Shown in pieces: positions 23,358 to 34,599 of a stretch of 64,000 bases of DNA; the first letter of the stretch is position 1; each line of letters starts with the position of its first letter. Source of the stretch: Branchiostoma floridae (taxonomy: Eukaryota; Chordata; Leptocardii; Amphioxiformes; Branchiostomatidae); contig NC_049992.1 of NCBI RefSeq assembly GCF_000003815.2, forward strand, positions 9,983,407-10,047,406, given 5' to 3'. The notes under the pieces were generated by a model that did no database searches, had not been told where the DNA came from, and was given only the letters and a program-made list of their open reading frames with translations. The position numbers and the translations under genes are program-made.

Positions 23358-26300
23358 ATGACTTCAGCTATTAGTTTTCTCTCTCTAAACGCTCGTGGCT
23401 TGCGTGATAAACGCAAACGAGCTACCGTTTACCTCTGGCTAAGTCAACAAAAAGCAGACATTTTCCTCCTTCAGGAGACATATTTTACAGCTGACATTGA
23501 ATGCGATCTTGAATTAGACTGGAACGGAGTACAATTTCATGACTTTGGTAGCACTCACAGTCGAGGAGTCTCAATACTTATCAGGAAAGGACTTGATGTT
23601 GATGTTGTTGATGTGTTAAAGGGTAACGATGGAAGAAAATTGATTGTTGTACTGAAAGATCACTGTATTCTTAATGTGTATGCTCCAAATGATCGCACTG
23701 AAAGAGGGAAATTCTTCAGCGATCTCTGTGATTGGGTTACTGACAATCAGGTCACTAACCTCATCGCAGGTGGAGACTTCAATGATTTAAATGATAATGG
23801 GCTAGACAGACAATCAAAACATGCAACGAAGACACCCACAGGTGGGAATTCCTTGAATAATTTAAAACAAAATCTTTTACTTGTTGACATCTGGCGGAAA
23901 AACCATCCCCAGAGCAAACAATTCACCTGGACAAGGAAGAATCCCTATCCAGTGTCCACCAGAATAGACTTTTGGCTTATTCAAAAATCTTTGGTTGACC
24001 ACGTTTTACAGTGCACTATCAAACCATCCATCAAATCCGATCATAAAGCTATCTTTCTAAAAATACGATTAAACAAAGAAAAGCGCGGACCAGGACTATG
24101 GCGCTTAAATACCGCATATCTTTCCGATCAGGATTACATGGATGGCGTCAAAAATTCTATATTAGATGTTAATTTGGAATACAAGAACACGACTATCTCT
24201 AAACAGCTCCTATGGGAACTTATCAAAAAACGAATCAAGGAATTCTCAATTGGCTTCTGTAAACAGAAAGCCATTCAAATGAAAGGAAATCTTATCTACT
24301 TAGAAAAAAGATTATTGGAATTAGATCAGAAAATAGACGAAAACCTGGATGAGACAACTCTAAACGAATATACCACTGTAAAAACTGAGATTGAGAAAAT
24401 CTACCAGTCAAAAGCCAGAGGTGCACAAATTAGAGCACGGGCAGAATGGACTGAGAGGGGAGAAAAATCTCTCTCTTATTTTCTCAACCTCGAAAAATGG
24501 CAAGCTGCAAACAATAATATTACAAAACTGAGTGATGGAGACACTGATGTAACAGACCAGGGGAAAATCTTACAGTTAGAAAAATCATTCTATGAACGTC
24601 TATATACCAGCGACTGTTCAGTCTCTGACAGGGAAATTGATATGTTCCTAGAGACTGTTGAGCTAGAATCCAGCCTTTCCGAACATAAAAAATTGATTCT
24701 TGAGAAACCTCTAGAAAAGGAGGAATATTTTGAGGCCTTGCAAGCTATGAAAACAAATAGATCCCCAGGAACGGACGGACTTCCCGCCGAATTCTATCTT
24801 ACTTTCTGGAACAGTATTGGAGACTTTGTTTTTGATGCTCTCAAAGAATCTATGGAAAAGGGATGTATGTCTCCGTCTCAAAAAAGAGCAGTCCTTAAAC
24901 TTATCTTTAAGAAGGGAGACAGAAAAGATCTCGCTAACTGGAGACCCATTAGTCTCCTTAATACTGATTATAAGTTGTTGGCAGCTGCCCTGGCGAAAAG
25001 ACTCCAAGCAGCTCTACCCAACCTTATTTCACACGACCAAACAGCGTATTTGAAAAACAGATTTATCGGTCAGAATGTCCGTGTTATACATGATGTTATA
25101 TATTACTGCAACCATTATAACATTCCTGGAGCCATTATTTGCCTCGACTTTCAAAAGGCTTTCGATATGGTGAACTGGAACTTCATGCTCAAAACCCTTC
25201 AGAAATTTGGCTTTGGACCAAATTTTATTTCCTTGGTGAAAATGATGTATACAGATATTGAATGTTGTTTGACTAACTTCGGCTGGAAGACAGCCTTTTT
25301 CAAACTGCAGCGTGGCATCCGACAGGGCTGTCCACTCTCTGCTCTTTTATTTAATTTAGTTGTAGAAATACTGGCACTTAAAATTCGACATACCGATTTA
25401 ATTAAAGGAATCAAGGTCAAGGTTCACGATCTTGAGTATGAAGTAAAGATCAGTCAAGTTGCTGACGATACTACACTTACACTGTCGGATGACCTTTCAA
25501 TACAAACTGCCCTTAACATTGTAGATAAGTTTAGTAAAGTCGCAGGACCCAGATTGAACCTTAAAAAGTGCGAAGCACTATGGATAGGGTCCTTCCAACA
25601 CCGCAGAGACAAACCCTTTGGTATCACATGGCCGGGGACACCTATCAAGTCTCTGGGACTATACTTCAGCCTTTCAGAAGAACTATGCGAAACCTTAAAT
25701 TGGGACAAACGGATAAACAAAATTGAAAATATGTTTCGAAGGTGGCAGAAACGCAAATTAACCTTATATGGAAAATGTTATGTTATAAAAACTTTAGCCC
25801 TGTCTCAAATCATCTACAACATGTTTATGATTCCAACCCCAGAATGGGTACTTAAGAAAACTCAGAAATTAACCTTCTCATTTCTTTGGGACAACAAACC
25901 TGACAAAATAAAGCGTACAGCACTATATTCCAGTTATACCGACGGGGGAATCAAAATGACAGACATATATTCCAAGTGTAAAAGCTTACAAGCGTCATGG
26001 GTAAAGAGATTGCTACAGACAAATCAAGATAACATAAGACGATGGCAAGTAATACCCTTACACTTTATTGAAAAACTCGGAAAATACTGTAATATTTTTA
26101 GATGTAACTTTAATGTTAAAAGAAATGCCCCACCCCTGACACAACTACCACCCTTTTATAGGGAGGTAGTCTTGGCCTGGCAGGAACTTGGAGGGGGGAG
26201 GAGGGATCTTGCAAAAATTAATGATGATAGAATTTGGTCAAATATAAATTTTAAGATAAAAGTTTGCAAGGAGGATCACATGATTTGGATTAATTTTTGT

Positions 26301-26864
26301 AAAATACCAGTAGTAAAACTCAGTAGTAAATATTTGTATTCTCTTTGTCTCGCCAAAACCCTAACAAAACCTTCTTCTCAAGCTTATTGGGATAGCATAT
26401 TTCCTAACTTAAATTGGACGAATATATGGAGATCTCAGACCCTGAAGTTAAAAGAGAATAAGTTGAAAGAGTTTAATTTTAAATTATTGCACAAAATCCT
26501 CCCTTGCAGATTCTTACTTCATAAATGGAAAATAGTAGACACCTCTGGGACTATCTACAGCCCTAAATGTGCGATCTGTAACCAAGACGAAAATTATTCA
26601 CATATGTTCTTTGAGTGTGTAAGGTTAAGAGGCTATTGGGACGAAGTTAAACACTTGCTTTCCCAATCTGGCATTAACATAGCCATCAATACTACAGCTT
26701 CTGTACTTTTTGGAGGTAACTTTTATGTTACTCTTGCAAAATACGCCATATTTGTATCGTGGACCAGATATAAAGACAACAAGGAGTTACTTAGAAACCA
26801 CAATGTATTGTATTTATTTACAGCTCTCACTCAAGATGTGCAAACTTGTAAAATCATTGAGTAG
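23358..26864 (+). CDS. LINE ORF2 protein: AP-like endonuclease and reverse transcriptase (1168 aa)
   Basis: Replication protein of the LINE. The N-terminus is an APE-type endonuclease: SLNARGL (Asn11), LLQETYF (Glu40), GGDFND and SDHKAI motifs stand in the usual order, and this domain nicks target DNA. The reverse transcriptase follows with SPGTDGLPAEF, NWRPISLLNTDYKLLA, the first catalytic Asp in CLDFQKAFD (Asp597), RGIRQGCPLSALLFN and the ADD box (VADDTTL, Asp703-Asp704), so all catalytic residues seem present. The C-terminal region has a C-x2-C ... H-x4-C knuckle (CAICNQDENYSHMFFEC, about residues 1070-1086). Length and order fit the L1/Tx1 clades. The frame is uninterrupted. A downstream reading from an internal ATG is unlikely because the endonuclease motifs need this start. 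Confidence 0.93.
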   Translation: MTSAISFLSLNARGLRDKRKRATVYLWLSQQKADIFLLQETYFTADIECDLELDWNGVQFHDFGSTHSRGVSILIRKGLDVDVVDVLKGNDGRKLIVVLKDHCILNVYAPNDRTERGKFFSDLCDWVTDNQVTNLIAGGDFNDLNDNGLDRQSKHATKTPTGGNSLNNLKQNLLLVDIWRKNHPQSKQFTWTRKNPYPVSTRIDFWLIQKSLVDHVLQCTIKPSIKSDHKAIFLKIRLNKEKRGPGLWRLNTAYLSDQDYMDGVKNSILDVNLEYKNTTISKQLLWELIKKRIKEFSIGFCKQKAIQMKGNLIYLEKRLLELDQKIDENLDETTLNEYTTVKTEIEKIYQSKARGAQIRARAEWTERGEKSLSYFLNLEKWQAANNNITKLSDGDTDVTDQGKILQLEKSFYERLYTSDCSVSDREIDMFLETVELESSLSEHKKLILEKPLEKEEYFEALQAMKTNRSPGTDGLPAEFYLTFWNSIGDFVFDALKESMEKGCMSPSQKRAVLKLIFKKGDRKDLANWRPISLLNTDYKLLAAALAKRLQAALPNLISHDQTAYLKNRFIGQNVRVIHDVIYYCNHYNIPGAIICLDFQKAFDMVNWNFMLKTLQKFGFGPNFISLVKMMYTDIECCLTNFGWKTAFFKLQRGIRQGCPLSALLFNLVVEILALKIRHTDLIKGIKVKVHDLEYEVKISQVADDTTLTLSDDLSIQTALNIVDKFSKVAGPRLNLKKCEALWIGSFQHRRDKPFGITWPGTPIKSLGLYFSLSEELCETLNWDKRINKIENMFRRWQKRKLTLYGKCYVIKTLALSQIIYNMFMIPTPEWVLKKTQKLTFSFLWDNKPDKIKRTALYSSYTDGGIKMTDIYSKCKSLQASWVKRLLQTNQDNIRRWQVIPLHFIEKLGKYCNIFRCNFNVKRNAPPLTQLPPFYREVVLAWQELGGGRRDLAKINDDRIWSNINFKIKVCKEDHMIWINFCKIPVVKLSSKYLYSLCLAKTLTKPSSQAYWDSIFPNLNWTNIWRSQTLKLKENKLKEFNFKLLHKILPCRFLLHKWKIVDTSGTIYSPKCAICNQDENYSHMFFECVRLRGYWDEVKHLLSQSGINIAINTTASVLFGGNFYVTLAKYAIFVSWTRYKDNKELLRNHNVLYLFTALTQDVQTCKIIE

Positions 26865-27053
26865 AGAAACTGTGTACAACAAAATGTTTATTTGCTACTT
26901 GCTTTGTTAAGCAATTTACGTGGCTTGTGTGTAAGTTCTATACTGTATGAACCACCTTGGTTCTGGGCTAGACAATAAGCTATATGTATCCAGCCACTAC
27001 TTCATGTACGGACGTTAATTTGTAACAATCACAATGTACTGCTGTTGGACCTG

Positions 27054-27059
27054 AATAAA
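27054..27059 (+). promoter_or_regulatory. LINE poly(A) signal
   Basis: AATAAA 11 nt before the A tail of the LINE; canonical spacing for 3' end formation of the element RNA. Confidence 0.8.
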
Positions 27060-27103
27060 GTCATATTGACAAAAAAAAAAAAAAAAAAAAACATAGTGCC
27101 TGC

Positions 27104-27876
27104 CATGCACACAGGCTGTATCATAAGTCATGGTCGACTCCTTCCTGTCTATAAGAAAGGAAAACTTATCACTTATCCTGGTGAAGTGCGATAACAGTCT
27201 GGTAGGCAGAGTTACCCGAAACAGGTAACAGGGAGACGCATTGCTTTACTGGCCATGATCTATAGGGGCGCTCTCAACCCTTTCTTTCTCCCGATCGTTA
27301 AAGTTGACATCTTGACATAAAGTTGAGTGCACACGGCGTGGAATTTTTAATTGGGTCTCTCGTGAAAACACATTTGGAGAAGCAGTAACCACGCCAGGAC
27401 TTCTTGATGAATGGTGGCCTTCTCGTTTAGTTATTCGGTACGTTGCGAGAGTGTAAGCCAATTTCACACATAGTTGGCCAGCTCAGATAAATCATAGAAT
27501 GTAGCATCCGCTGTACGATGACCTTGAACGAGATCATGTGGTCCAGAGGATTATGTAAAAAAAAATGTCCCGGGCCGGAAGTTTGCGGTTGTTTTTGGCG
27601 GAGATAACGCTTTCTGGAGGATTCCACGTAACAACATATTCCATTTGCAAAACTATCGACTCCGCTGTGAGCTTGACCTGGATTCGCAATGTTTTTTGCA
27701 AAAAGTAATAAAGTGCGTTTTGTTCTGAGTTACCTTTGGTACAGCTCTACTTATTAAGAAAATAAAAATTAACCTACCTTTTGGTGTGTTCTGCTGAGGA
27801 TGGCATTACATAGCTATTGATGTAGCTTTGAATTTTCAAAATACTTTTAGTAATCGTTTTCTTTCTCCCCATACTA
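27104..27876. other. no gene recognised
   Basis: Between the LINE target duplication and the mariner-type element. No coding or repeat signal is recognised. The TA before the mariner end is 27,875-27,876. Confidence 0.45.
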
Positions 27877-28451
27877 CGAGGGGCGTTCAATAAGAAATGC
27901 CTCTGACCCACTTCCAATTGTCTGATCTATATGAAATTTTGGATGTGTAATGATTCATATCTCTATGGTTCATGTTGCAAAAAACAGCTCTGAACTTGTG
28001 GTTTCTGATTTACTGGTGTTTGAACTGAGTCAGGTGTGAAATGGACCAGGTGTGAAATGGAGCCAGTTGAGTGTCGCGCAGTGATCCGGTTTTCGTATTT
28101 GAAAGGACGCACACCAAAGGAGACTTTTGATGAAATGAAGGAAGCTTATGGTGATGATGCCCCAATATATGACCTTGTAAAACGCTGGCATCGTGAATTC
28201 AAAGATGGCCGGCAGTCTGTGGAAACAGCTCCCAGACCCGGTCGTCCCTCTTCTGCCATTGATGAGGCATCTGTTGGAGGACCAACCTGCGGTGTCCTAC
28301 AAAAACGGCGTCCAGAGCTGCATCAAACGATGGGAGAAATGCATAACTCTGGGTGGTTCCTATGAAAAGAAAGACTAATAACTGTGCCAAGTTTCATCAA
28401 TCTCCTGCTATGGGAAATGGGTCAGGGGCATTACTTTTTGAACGCCCCTCG
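27877..28451 (+). mobile_element. mariner deletion derivative, copy 1
   Basis: 575-bp element with inverted ends CGAGGGGCGTTCAA ... TTGAACGCCCCTCG, flanked by TA on both sides (27,875-27,876 and 28,452-28,453), the hallmark of Tc1/mariner insertion. Inside is an ORF for the N-terminal helix-turn-helix of a mariner transposase, but the DDD catalytic domain is missing. The copy at 48,122-48,699 has the same internal structure and nearly the same length, so the deletion was made once and the short form then spread, using transposase made elsewhere. Confidence 0.88.
28057..28365 (+). pseudogene. mariner transposase N-terminal HTH fragment (about 102 codons)
   Basis: Starts MEPVECRAVIRFSYLKGR and continues with ETFDEMKEAYGDDAPIYDLV and KRWHREFKDGR, the paired-type HTH that binds mariner terminal repeats. 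The APRPGRPS segment resembles the GRP-like linker between the two HTH units. After about residue 70 the frame runs into sequence that joins the 3' part of the element (PELHQTMGEMHNSG). The catalytic domain is absent. An ATG seven codons upstream (28,036) also lies in frame. The same ORF is kept open in the copy at 48,217-48,516, so a short DNA-binding protein is conceivable. Confidence 0.75.
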
Positions 28452-28453
28452 TA

Positions 28454-30639
28454 GGACCCTGTACAGTTAGCAAGTTCAAAACAACGTGTTGATTTCGCTA
28501 CACTTTCAAACGCCCTTCATTTTCCAACCTGAAATTCTCTAATAGTTTTCCCTCCGGCCTGACAACGGATGAAGCAGTTTCACTGTCATATCTTGGCGTG
28601 GCGACAGCTCGATATGATTGCGATCTAAATCGACTAGGCGACTATGCACATCTTTGCAGTCCCAGTGCGCTACTCAGACAGTACCGCAAAATACATCACC
28701 CCATAAGGAATACACTCAAATGTCAGTACATACGACATACAGAAGATGGAATCCATTATCTGTAGTGTGTTATTTGGAAGGGACACAGACAAGGTGATAG
28801 ATAGTCTAAAATGAAACCACTTAGAATCTCGGATGGATTATTCACAACTTTTCTGGCAGCATCCCAAATTCAAAAATCATTCCGTGATTCCCTGGTAATG
28901 CACTCATAACCGGCTGTTATGTATCCCTAGGAAGGATTTTTAGTTATTAAAAACCGCAGTGCCGAAATGAGTATGTAACAGAAATTGCATTACTCCATAT
29001 GGAATACATTTAAATGCCAGAAGATATATCATATCATGTGCCGTGTTGTCCAAAGGGACAAAGACAAGGTTATAGACTGAAGTCAGAGACTGTAGTTACT
29101 TTAAAGTCTAGCCGCTGTCTGGCTGTGCACAACTTTACTGGCGGCAATCCAATGCAGACGTAGATGTAGTTACTTCTTTCTTCATAATGGGTAAAGCATA
29201 GTTATTGGTGGCTTCTCTTACATGTGGTGTCTTTCATCCTAACAGTACAATCATAGTCATTGTTCGTTACTGTTACGTGCTGCTTTCCTTCTTCCAAGTT
29301 AATAGAATTTTTTTTTGTGTTTTTTTCGGTTGCTGTCTGACTTAACACGATCAGAGCCAATGACGTCGATGTTCTTTTTCCTCATTGAGAAACGTGCCAC
29401 TGGGTGCGATATTGAAATCAAAAAGTAAAACTTAGTTTTGGTTCTTAATTCCATAAGGCCATGGGAACTTTACTTACCACATTCCCAAAGGGATTTCGAT
29501 GGCACAGACGGGCATCTACCTATGTGTCATTTCCCGTAATGGATTTCAACACCGAGAAACTTAAGTCCTTTAGCACTTACTGCCGCCCGAATTCCGTTAT
29601 TTTCATTAGAGTGATAAAAGCTTGTTGAGAGGCAGATTCAACCCTTTGACACTACAGGTGTCATACTCTCGAAGATCGACACATCTCTTTGTCCCGTACC
29701 ACTGTAACATAACTCCCAACCGCCTCTCCCTCCACTTACTCAACTCTCAGACGACAAAAACAGAATGGATGGCCAACCCCAGGAGATATGAGCCGAACAT
29801 AAGTACCTGAAAGCGTTCTCATTCCCCGCTGATTATACGTTATTGAGGTCACAGGGTATAAAACACTGTCGTTGTTCAAACCTTTCTCTCCTGGTTTTCT
29901 AGCCCAGTGATTTTAATGGGCTGCAATGGCGGGGCACAACGTACAATCCTATGGTCTCACGACTCAAGCACATCACGTAGAAGATGCGGTAAAAGACGCT
30001 TCTATAGAGGGCTGTGTGCTTCGGTGAACTCTGAAGGCACCGTCTCGCTGACAACTCGGCCGAGCTTAATTCTTGATTTGTAAAGGGGGCTTAAAGACGT
30101 TTGCAGTGCCCTCGCTTGTCTTGACATTGTTTCCAACTTCGTGCTTCACTGCACCAGTAATTACCAATACAATGGCAAGTGAGACCAATAGCAATCAGGG
30201 ATAAGTGAATTTCGACCCAGGAGAACAAAGGGAGATAATTACGTTACATTACGAGAGCCCGCTGACCAAACTTTTTTATGTTGTACTAAAGTCTGTCGCG
30301 ACAAAACGACTGACGCAAGTACCCATACTGTACGATAAGTATAGTTTGTGGGGTTGTTTGCAAAACAATTCAAAGTTCAATGCTTTAAAGGGAATGCGAA
30401 ATGGCATTCGTATGTAAGGCACGTTCATAAGCGCACGTCTTATTCTTCAAGCTTTTTTAAGAGTTCAGGTTTCAACTTTCAAGTGTTACATCAAGATGAA
30501 CTAGAGTTCCACGAACACATACCTTTGCCAAATAAACCAGGTTTGTTATGTAGAATGATGTCTGTAGACAAATGCGCTACTCATTTCATTTTCTTTATAA
30601 TTAAATGCTTTGAAACTTTGAAACTTTATTAGAATAACC
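28454..30639. other. no gene; old direct duplication inside
   Basis: About 28,657-28,880 and 28,951-29,158 are diverged direct copies (CCATA.GGAATACA, AAGGGACA.AGACAAGGT, CACAACTTT.CTGGC.GCA), period near 295 bp. Short open frames around 29,622-29,810 and 30,205-30,632 show no domain. A hairpin-like GGTGGACCCTAGGGTCCACC lies at about 30,645-30,664, at the border of the next repeat block. Confidence 0.5.
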
Positions 30640-31935
30640 ATTAGCGGTGGACCCTAGGGTCCACCGCTAGTCTTCCTGGTATTCATTCACAGAGACAATG
30701 CTTGGAGTTGGTTTATAAAATTTCGGCATTTATTATGCAAATTAGATCCCAATTTACAATTAATTGATATCAAATTGTATCAAGCATTACTTAAGCTATC
30801 AGCATACCAAAAATCATGATGATCCTTTGATCCATTCTTGACTTATTCTCTTTCAAAGTCTTTAAATACACCTCTTACTCTCTTCCCTCTTTCTCATTTA
30901 CATATGTGACAACTTTGATGAAAGTACTATAATGGAATGCAGTGGATTTATGAACTTTTCCTAATCAATTATGCAAATTAGCTGTTAACTTGCATAATAA
31001 GTATCACATTATATAAGTCCTCATTTAGGCTATCTACATGCCGAAAATCATGACGATCCGTCAACACGTTAATATTTTCTCATTAATTATGCAAATGAGA
31101 TCATCATTTGCATGATAAATATGTATTGACATTTCTCTCTTTCTCAGCTACATATGTGACAAGTTTTAAAGCCCTATCATGGAATGTAGTGAATTTATAA
31201 AATATCCTCATTAATTATGCAAATTAGCTGTTGATTTGCATAATTGTTATCTCATTATGTAGGTCTTCACTTACGCTACCTACATACAAAAAAACATGAT
31301 GATCCGTCAACATGTTCATATTTTCTCATTTATTATGCAAATGAGGTCATCATTTGCATAATTGATATCTGTCGACATTTCTCTCCTTCCCAGCTACATA
31401 TGTGACAAGTTTGAAAGTCCTATCATGGAATGTAGTGGATTTATAATTTTTCCTCATTAATTATGCAAATTAGCTGCTGATTTGCATAATTAGTATACCA
31501 TTATGTAAGTCATCACTCATTCTATCTACATACCAAAAATCATGACGATCCGTCAACACGTTGTAGAGTTATTCCCATCCAAAGTTTGAAAGGAAACCGG
31601 CGCCTGCAGTTCCAAAAAAGCCGCTAGGGGGCCCAAACTCACAGCACTTACTCTCTGCCTCGAGGGCTATCTACCACACAAAAATCATGATCACAGCATG
31701 TCCAGAACACGAGATATCAAAAATTGAGGTTCTGCTGCAGTACCTTAGCAAGCCGCTAGGGGGCCCATTATCGAACTTGACCTTCGTTTTCCCGACCCCT
31801 ACCCACCTACCAAATATTATCGGGATCCATCCAAGACTTCTTGAGTTATGCTGTTAACAGACAGACACACACACAGACACACACACAGACTCACAAGCCC
31901 AAAACATAACCTTAGCCATTCTGGCAAAGGTAATA
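30640..31935 (+). repeat. AT-rich dispersed repeat with internal near-tandem units
   Basis: Repeated blocks of about 230 bp: TTAATTATGCAAATTAGCTG, TTGCATAATTAGTAT, CTACATACCAAAAATCATGA, TGATCCGTCAACACGTT, CTACATATGTGACAAGTTT and CATGGAATGTAGTG recur three or four times between 30,720 and 31,560. The 3' part holds two GCCGCTAGGGGGCCCA segments, then AACAGACAGACACACACACA and a final GGCAAAGGTAATAA. Such tails with CA-rich spacers are common in dispersed metazoan repeats. There is no ORF and I cannot name the class. The octamer-like ATGCAAAT is a by-product of the unit. Confidence 0.7.
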
Positions 31936-32850
31936 ACGTGCAAACCATTTATATGACTCAATAATGACTCTTATCTCAAAAGACTAGTACTCGAGTAGTC
32001 TCTTTGTACAATAATGTTTAACACTGTTCATTGTTGCATGCATATCCTCTATCTTTGTTTCTACCATGTACTTGTAATAATCCTACGGGCATGAACGTGA
32101 AAATAAACTTTCCTATGATCAAAAAAGATTGAAAAACAAAAGATGAAAACCTTATGATAAAGTCCATGTGAGCAAGGATTTTTAACCTCCTTGATGTGAG
32201 AATGATATCAATTCAAGTCACGTGCACACTGTTGTGTGATTACCTCTCTAGCTGTCAAAATCAATACAACATTTCCTGTGAAGCATCAGCCAATAATATG
32301 ATCTCTTACGTACATGACAGGCTGGATGATGTAAACATAACGGCCATTGCAGCGGCACATTCGTACCTTTTCTCCAGTTATAGCTGTAATTTCCTTAAAG
32401 CTACTGGGCCAGTCATTTCCATTGCTTTGCCGTTGGTGTGATGTGTTTTCTCATTTTCAACTCTACAATTGGCTGTTTATTCATTACCTACACTTCTAGG
32501 CCATCCTATATCCATACCCGCCATGAACATAAAACCATTTCCGTAGTTTCCCTTCATAGCATCACACGTCCTCAGTGTGAAAGCATGCAGTCTTTCACAG
32601 ATTCGTCACGCTGAATTTGCCAACATTGCCGGATTGACGGATCACAAGGCTCCCTACAGGCACGCGGTAATCCACACATTGCTGTGTTATCGCTATTTGG
32701 AGGCCAAATGCCACCATTACAGCACATTATGGGGAGATTAACCTTGATTGAATCCGGGGTGACCGGCGCCAAAGCAGGGATATTCGTCTGTCGGTCCGGC
32801 GTATGCAGATAGAATACTTACGCCTGATGAGTATTTACTCTAGCCTCCAC
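31936..32850. other. no gene recognised
   Basis: No coding or repeat signal. A plus-strand frame at 32,196-32,441 has a Cys/Ser-rich sequence without a known domain. Confidence 0.4.
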
Positions 32851-33008
32851 AGTAGCCTCCATAGCAGGCTCTCTGGGGCCTTTTTTGGCTCATAATAAAT
32901 TTTGCTGGCCATTTCTTTTTGTACTAGGTCGCTGATTGCTGGCCTTCTCTGACTGCCGGCCTTGCGCGGCCAAAAAAAGGCCCCAGAGAGCCTGCTATGG
33001 AGGCTACT
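32851..33008. mobile_element. short foldback MITE, TAGCCTCC ends
   Basis: The 38-bp left arm (32,851-32,889: AGTAGCCTCCATAGCAGGCT, then CTCTGGGGCC, a T run, GGC) is mirrored almost exactly at 32,969-33,008, differing by one base in the homopolymer. Total length is about 158 bp. The ends resemble those at 21,162-21,376 (TAGCCTCC). No clear target duplication is visible. No ORF. Confidence 0.8.
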
Positions 33009-33281
33009 ACACAAGGCCTTTAAAAGGAGTAAGGATAGTAGAATTCGGCTCAAACAGGGTGAAAAATGACAAAGGAAGTCATTCTGATGGCGTCATATTT
33101 TCCCCCTACGCCAGATGAAACCTTAAGTTGGCATAATGTCCCTCTAGCAAATATTTTCCTAATAGCAAGCGTAGTTAGTTCAGTGAAAGCTATGACGTTA
33201 TATTTGGTAATCGCTATCATATCCATGCATTCTGAATGACTCGTCTTTGATTTCTACAGTCATAACCTTATTTTAACGTGG

Positions 33282-33765
33282 GGCCGCGTAGCACAGTGGT
33301 ATTGTATTCGGCCCGTGATCGAGAGGTCGCCGGTTCGAATCCGCCTACCGTGTTGCCGGTCTTGTGCCCTTGGGAAAGGCACTTTACACGACTTTCCTCA
33401 CTTTACTCAAGTGAAAAATGAGTCGTCCCTCGGATAGGACGTTAAATGGAGGTCCCGTGTATGGGGAGAGCCATACCCCATGCACGTTAAAGAACCCCCA
33501 CACGTGCGATGGTGCGGTGTGCGTTGGTGCAAATCCTTCTGTCGGGAGTTGGTGATTCACTTCAAATCACCCGGATGGAGGCCTGGCGAACCTCTGTCTC
33601 GTATCAGCCACATGGTGAATTACATCATTCACCCGGACGGGAGACCTGGCGCATCCCCGTCTTGTAATTAGCCTACGAAAGGGTATGTCACCCCGTAAGG
33701 GGCGGTATAACCCCGTCGTGTGTAGACATGTGCGAACATGTCTACATTTGATCACGTTGACCGAT
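33282..33765 (+). mobile_element. tRNA-derived SINE, long form
   Basis: tRNA-like head with B box GGTTCGAATCC at about 33,333-33,343. The conserved body TGTGCCCTTGGGAAAGGCAC then TTTACACGAC, GTCCCTCGGATAGGACGTTA and CACGTTAAAGAACCCCCACA follows, and the copy ends around GATGATGATGAACC. The CCCTTGGGAAAGGCAC block also occurs at 38,283 and 55,706, and the GGATAGGACGTTAAAT block at 45,930. This is the most complete copy in the window. It is not a functional tRNA gene: the acceptor stem does not close. Confidence 0.8.
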
Positions 33766-34599
33766 GATGATGAACCTTATTTTGGAGAGGGTTTGGGGCA
33801 AACTCAGACGATATCACCCATACAACTGTAAATGGTACATGCATGTGTCATATGAGCATGTAATAAGGGTTACCCGATGTATACGTACTTACTGGTTGAA
33901 TAAATCAATAATCAATTAAAAATAGGGATTTCAGATCTATACATAACATGCAGTAGCATTGGTGGCATGCAATGCCTCGATGTCCCATTGTTAGTAATAC
34001 ACGGAAATAAATAGAGGCATGATTTAGCCCTAAAAAAGATCTATGTATACATTATCATATTTATGATGGGTATCCAATTAAACATTATCCTGTGATGACA
34101 GACTGTGAAATCCCATGTCTCTAGCTATAATGGTATGGGTGGTATAATGACTTTACCTATGATTAGCTTAATGAAGGGCACGTTGTGGATAGATGAGGGC
34201 TCACAGTGAAGTAGATACAACACATTGGTGATGTCTATCACTGTAATTGAATTTGTAGGCGCCTCGGAAGGATTACATAAAGTGTAATTGGGTTCAGTTG
34301 GAGAAATTGTTATAGGCAAGGCGGAGCATAGGTCGTGTCTTGGGTATCAGTGGTCGCCCGTATTTTAGAAAACATTTCATGCCTGGGATAGTTTTAATCC
34401 ATCCCCTAGCACGATCACGTTAACGTTATAAATAAATCTAGTAAGTTTCAACAATAGACACATGCGTATAGTCATACTCACACTATAACTCTGCAGCATT
34501 TCAATACATTTGAGTGACATTCGAATATGATCCTTAGGAGTTAGTGAATGGACATGTTTAACCAGTTTTTCTAGTTAGCTGTACTTGTATTGAATTGTT
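33766..34599. other. no gene recognised
   Basis: AT-rich DNA without coding signal. Imperfect ATGTATAC-like stretches near 33,880 and 34,040 are not clearly repeats. Confidence 0.4.

Larger units (their letters stand above)
21985..27090 (+). mobile_element. full-length L1/Tx1-like LINE with both ORFs open
   Basis: A 5.1-kb non-LTR retrotransposon. It has a 5' UTR of about 239 bp, ORF1 (22,224-23,306), a 51-bp spacer, ORF2 (23,358-26,864), a short 3' UTR with AATAAA at 27,054-27,059, and a tail of about 20 A (27,071-27,090). It is flanked by a perfect direct repeat AACATAGTGCCTGC at 21,971-21,984 and 27,090-27,103, the first A being shared with the tail. A 14-bp duplication, an A tail and a complete 5' end show insertion by target-primed reverse transcription. 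Neither ORF has a stop or frameshift, so the copy is young and could be active. Orientation is plus. No host gene is interrupted. Confidence 0.95.

Noticed and set aside
30640..31935. Octamer (ATGCAAAT) cluster as an enhancer
   Set aside because: The octamers recur because the surrounding repeat unit recurs; no independent evidence of regulation.
33282..33355. Functional tRNA gene
   Set aside because: The tRNA-like head is joined to the conserved SINE body and lacks a proper acceptor stem.
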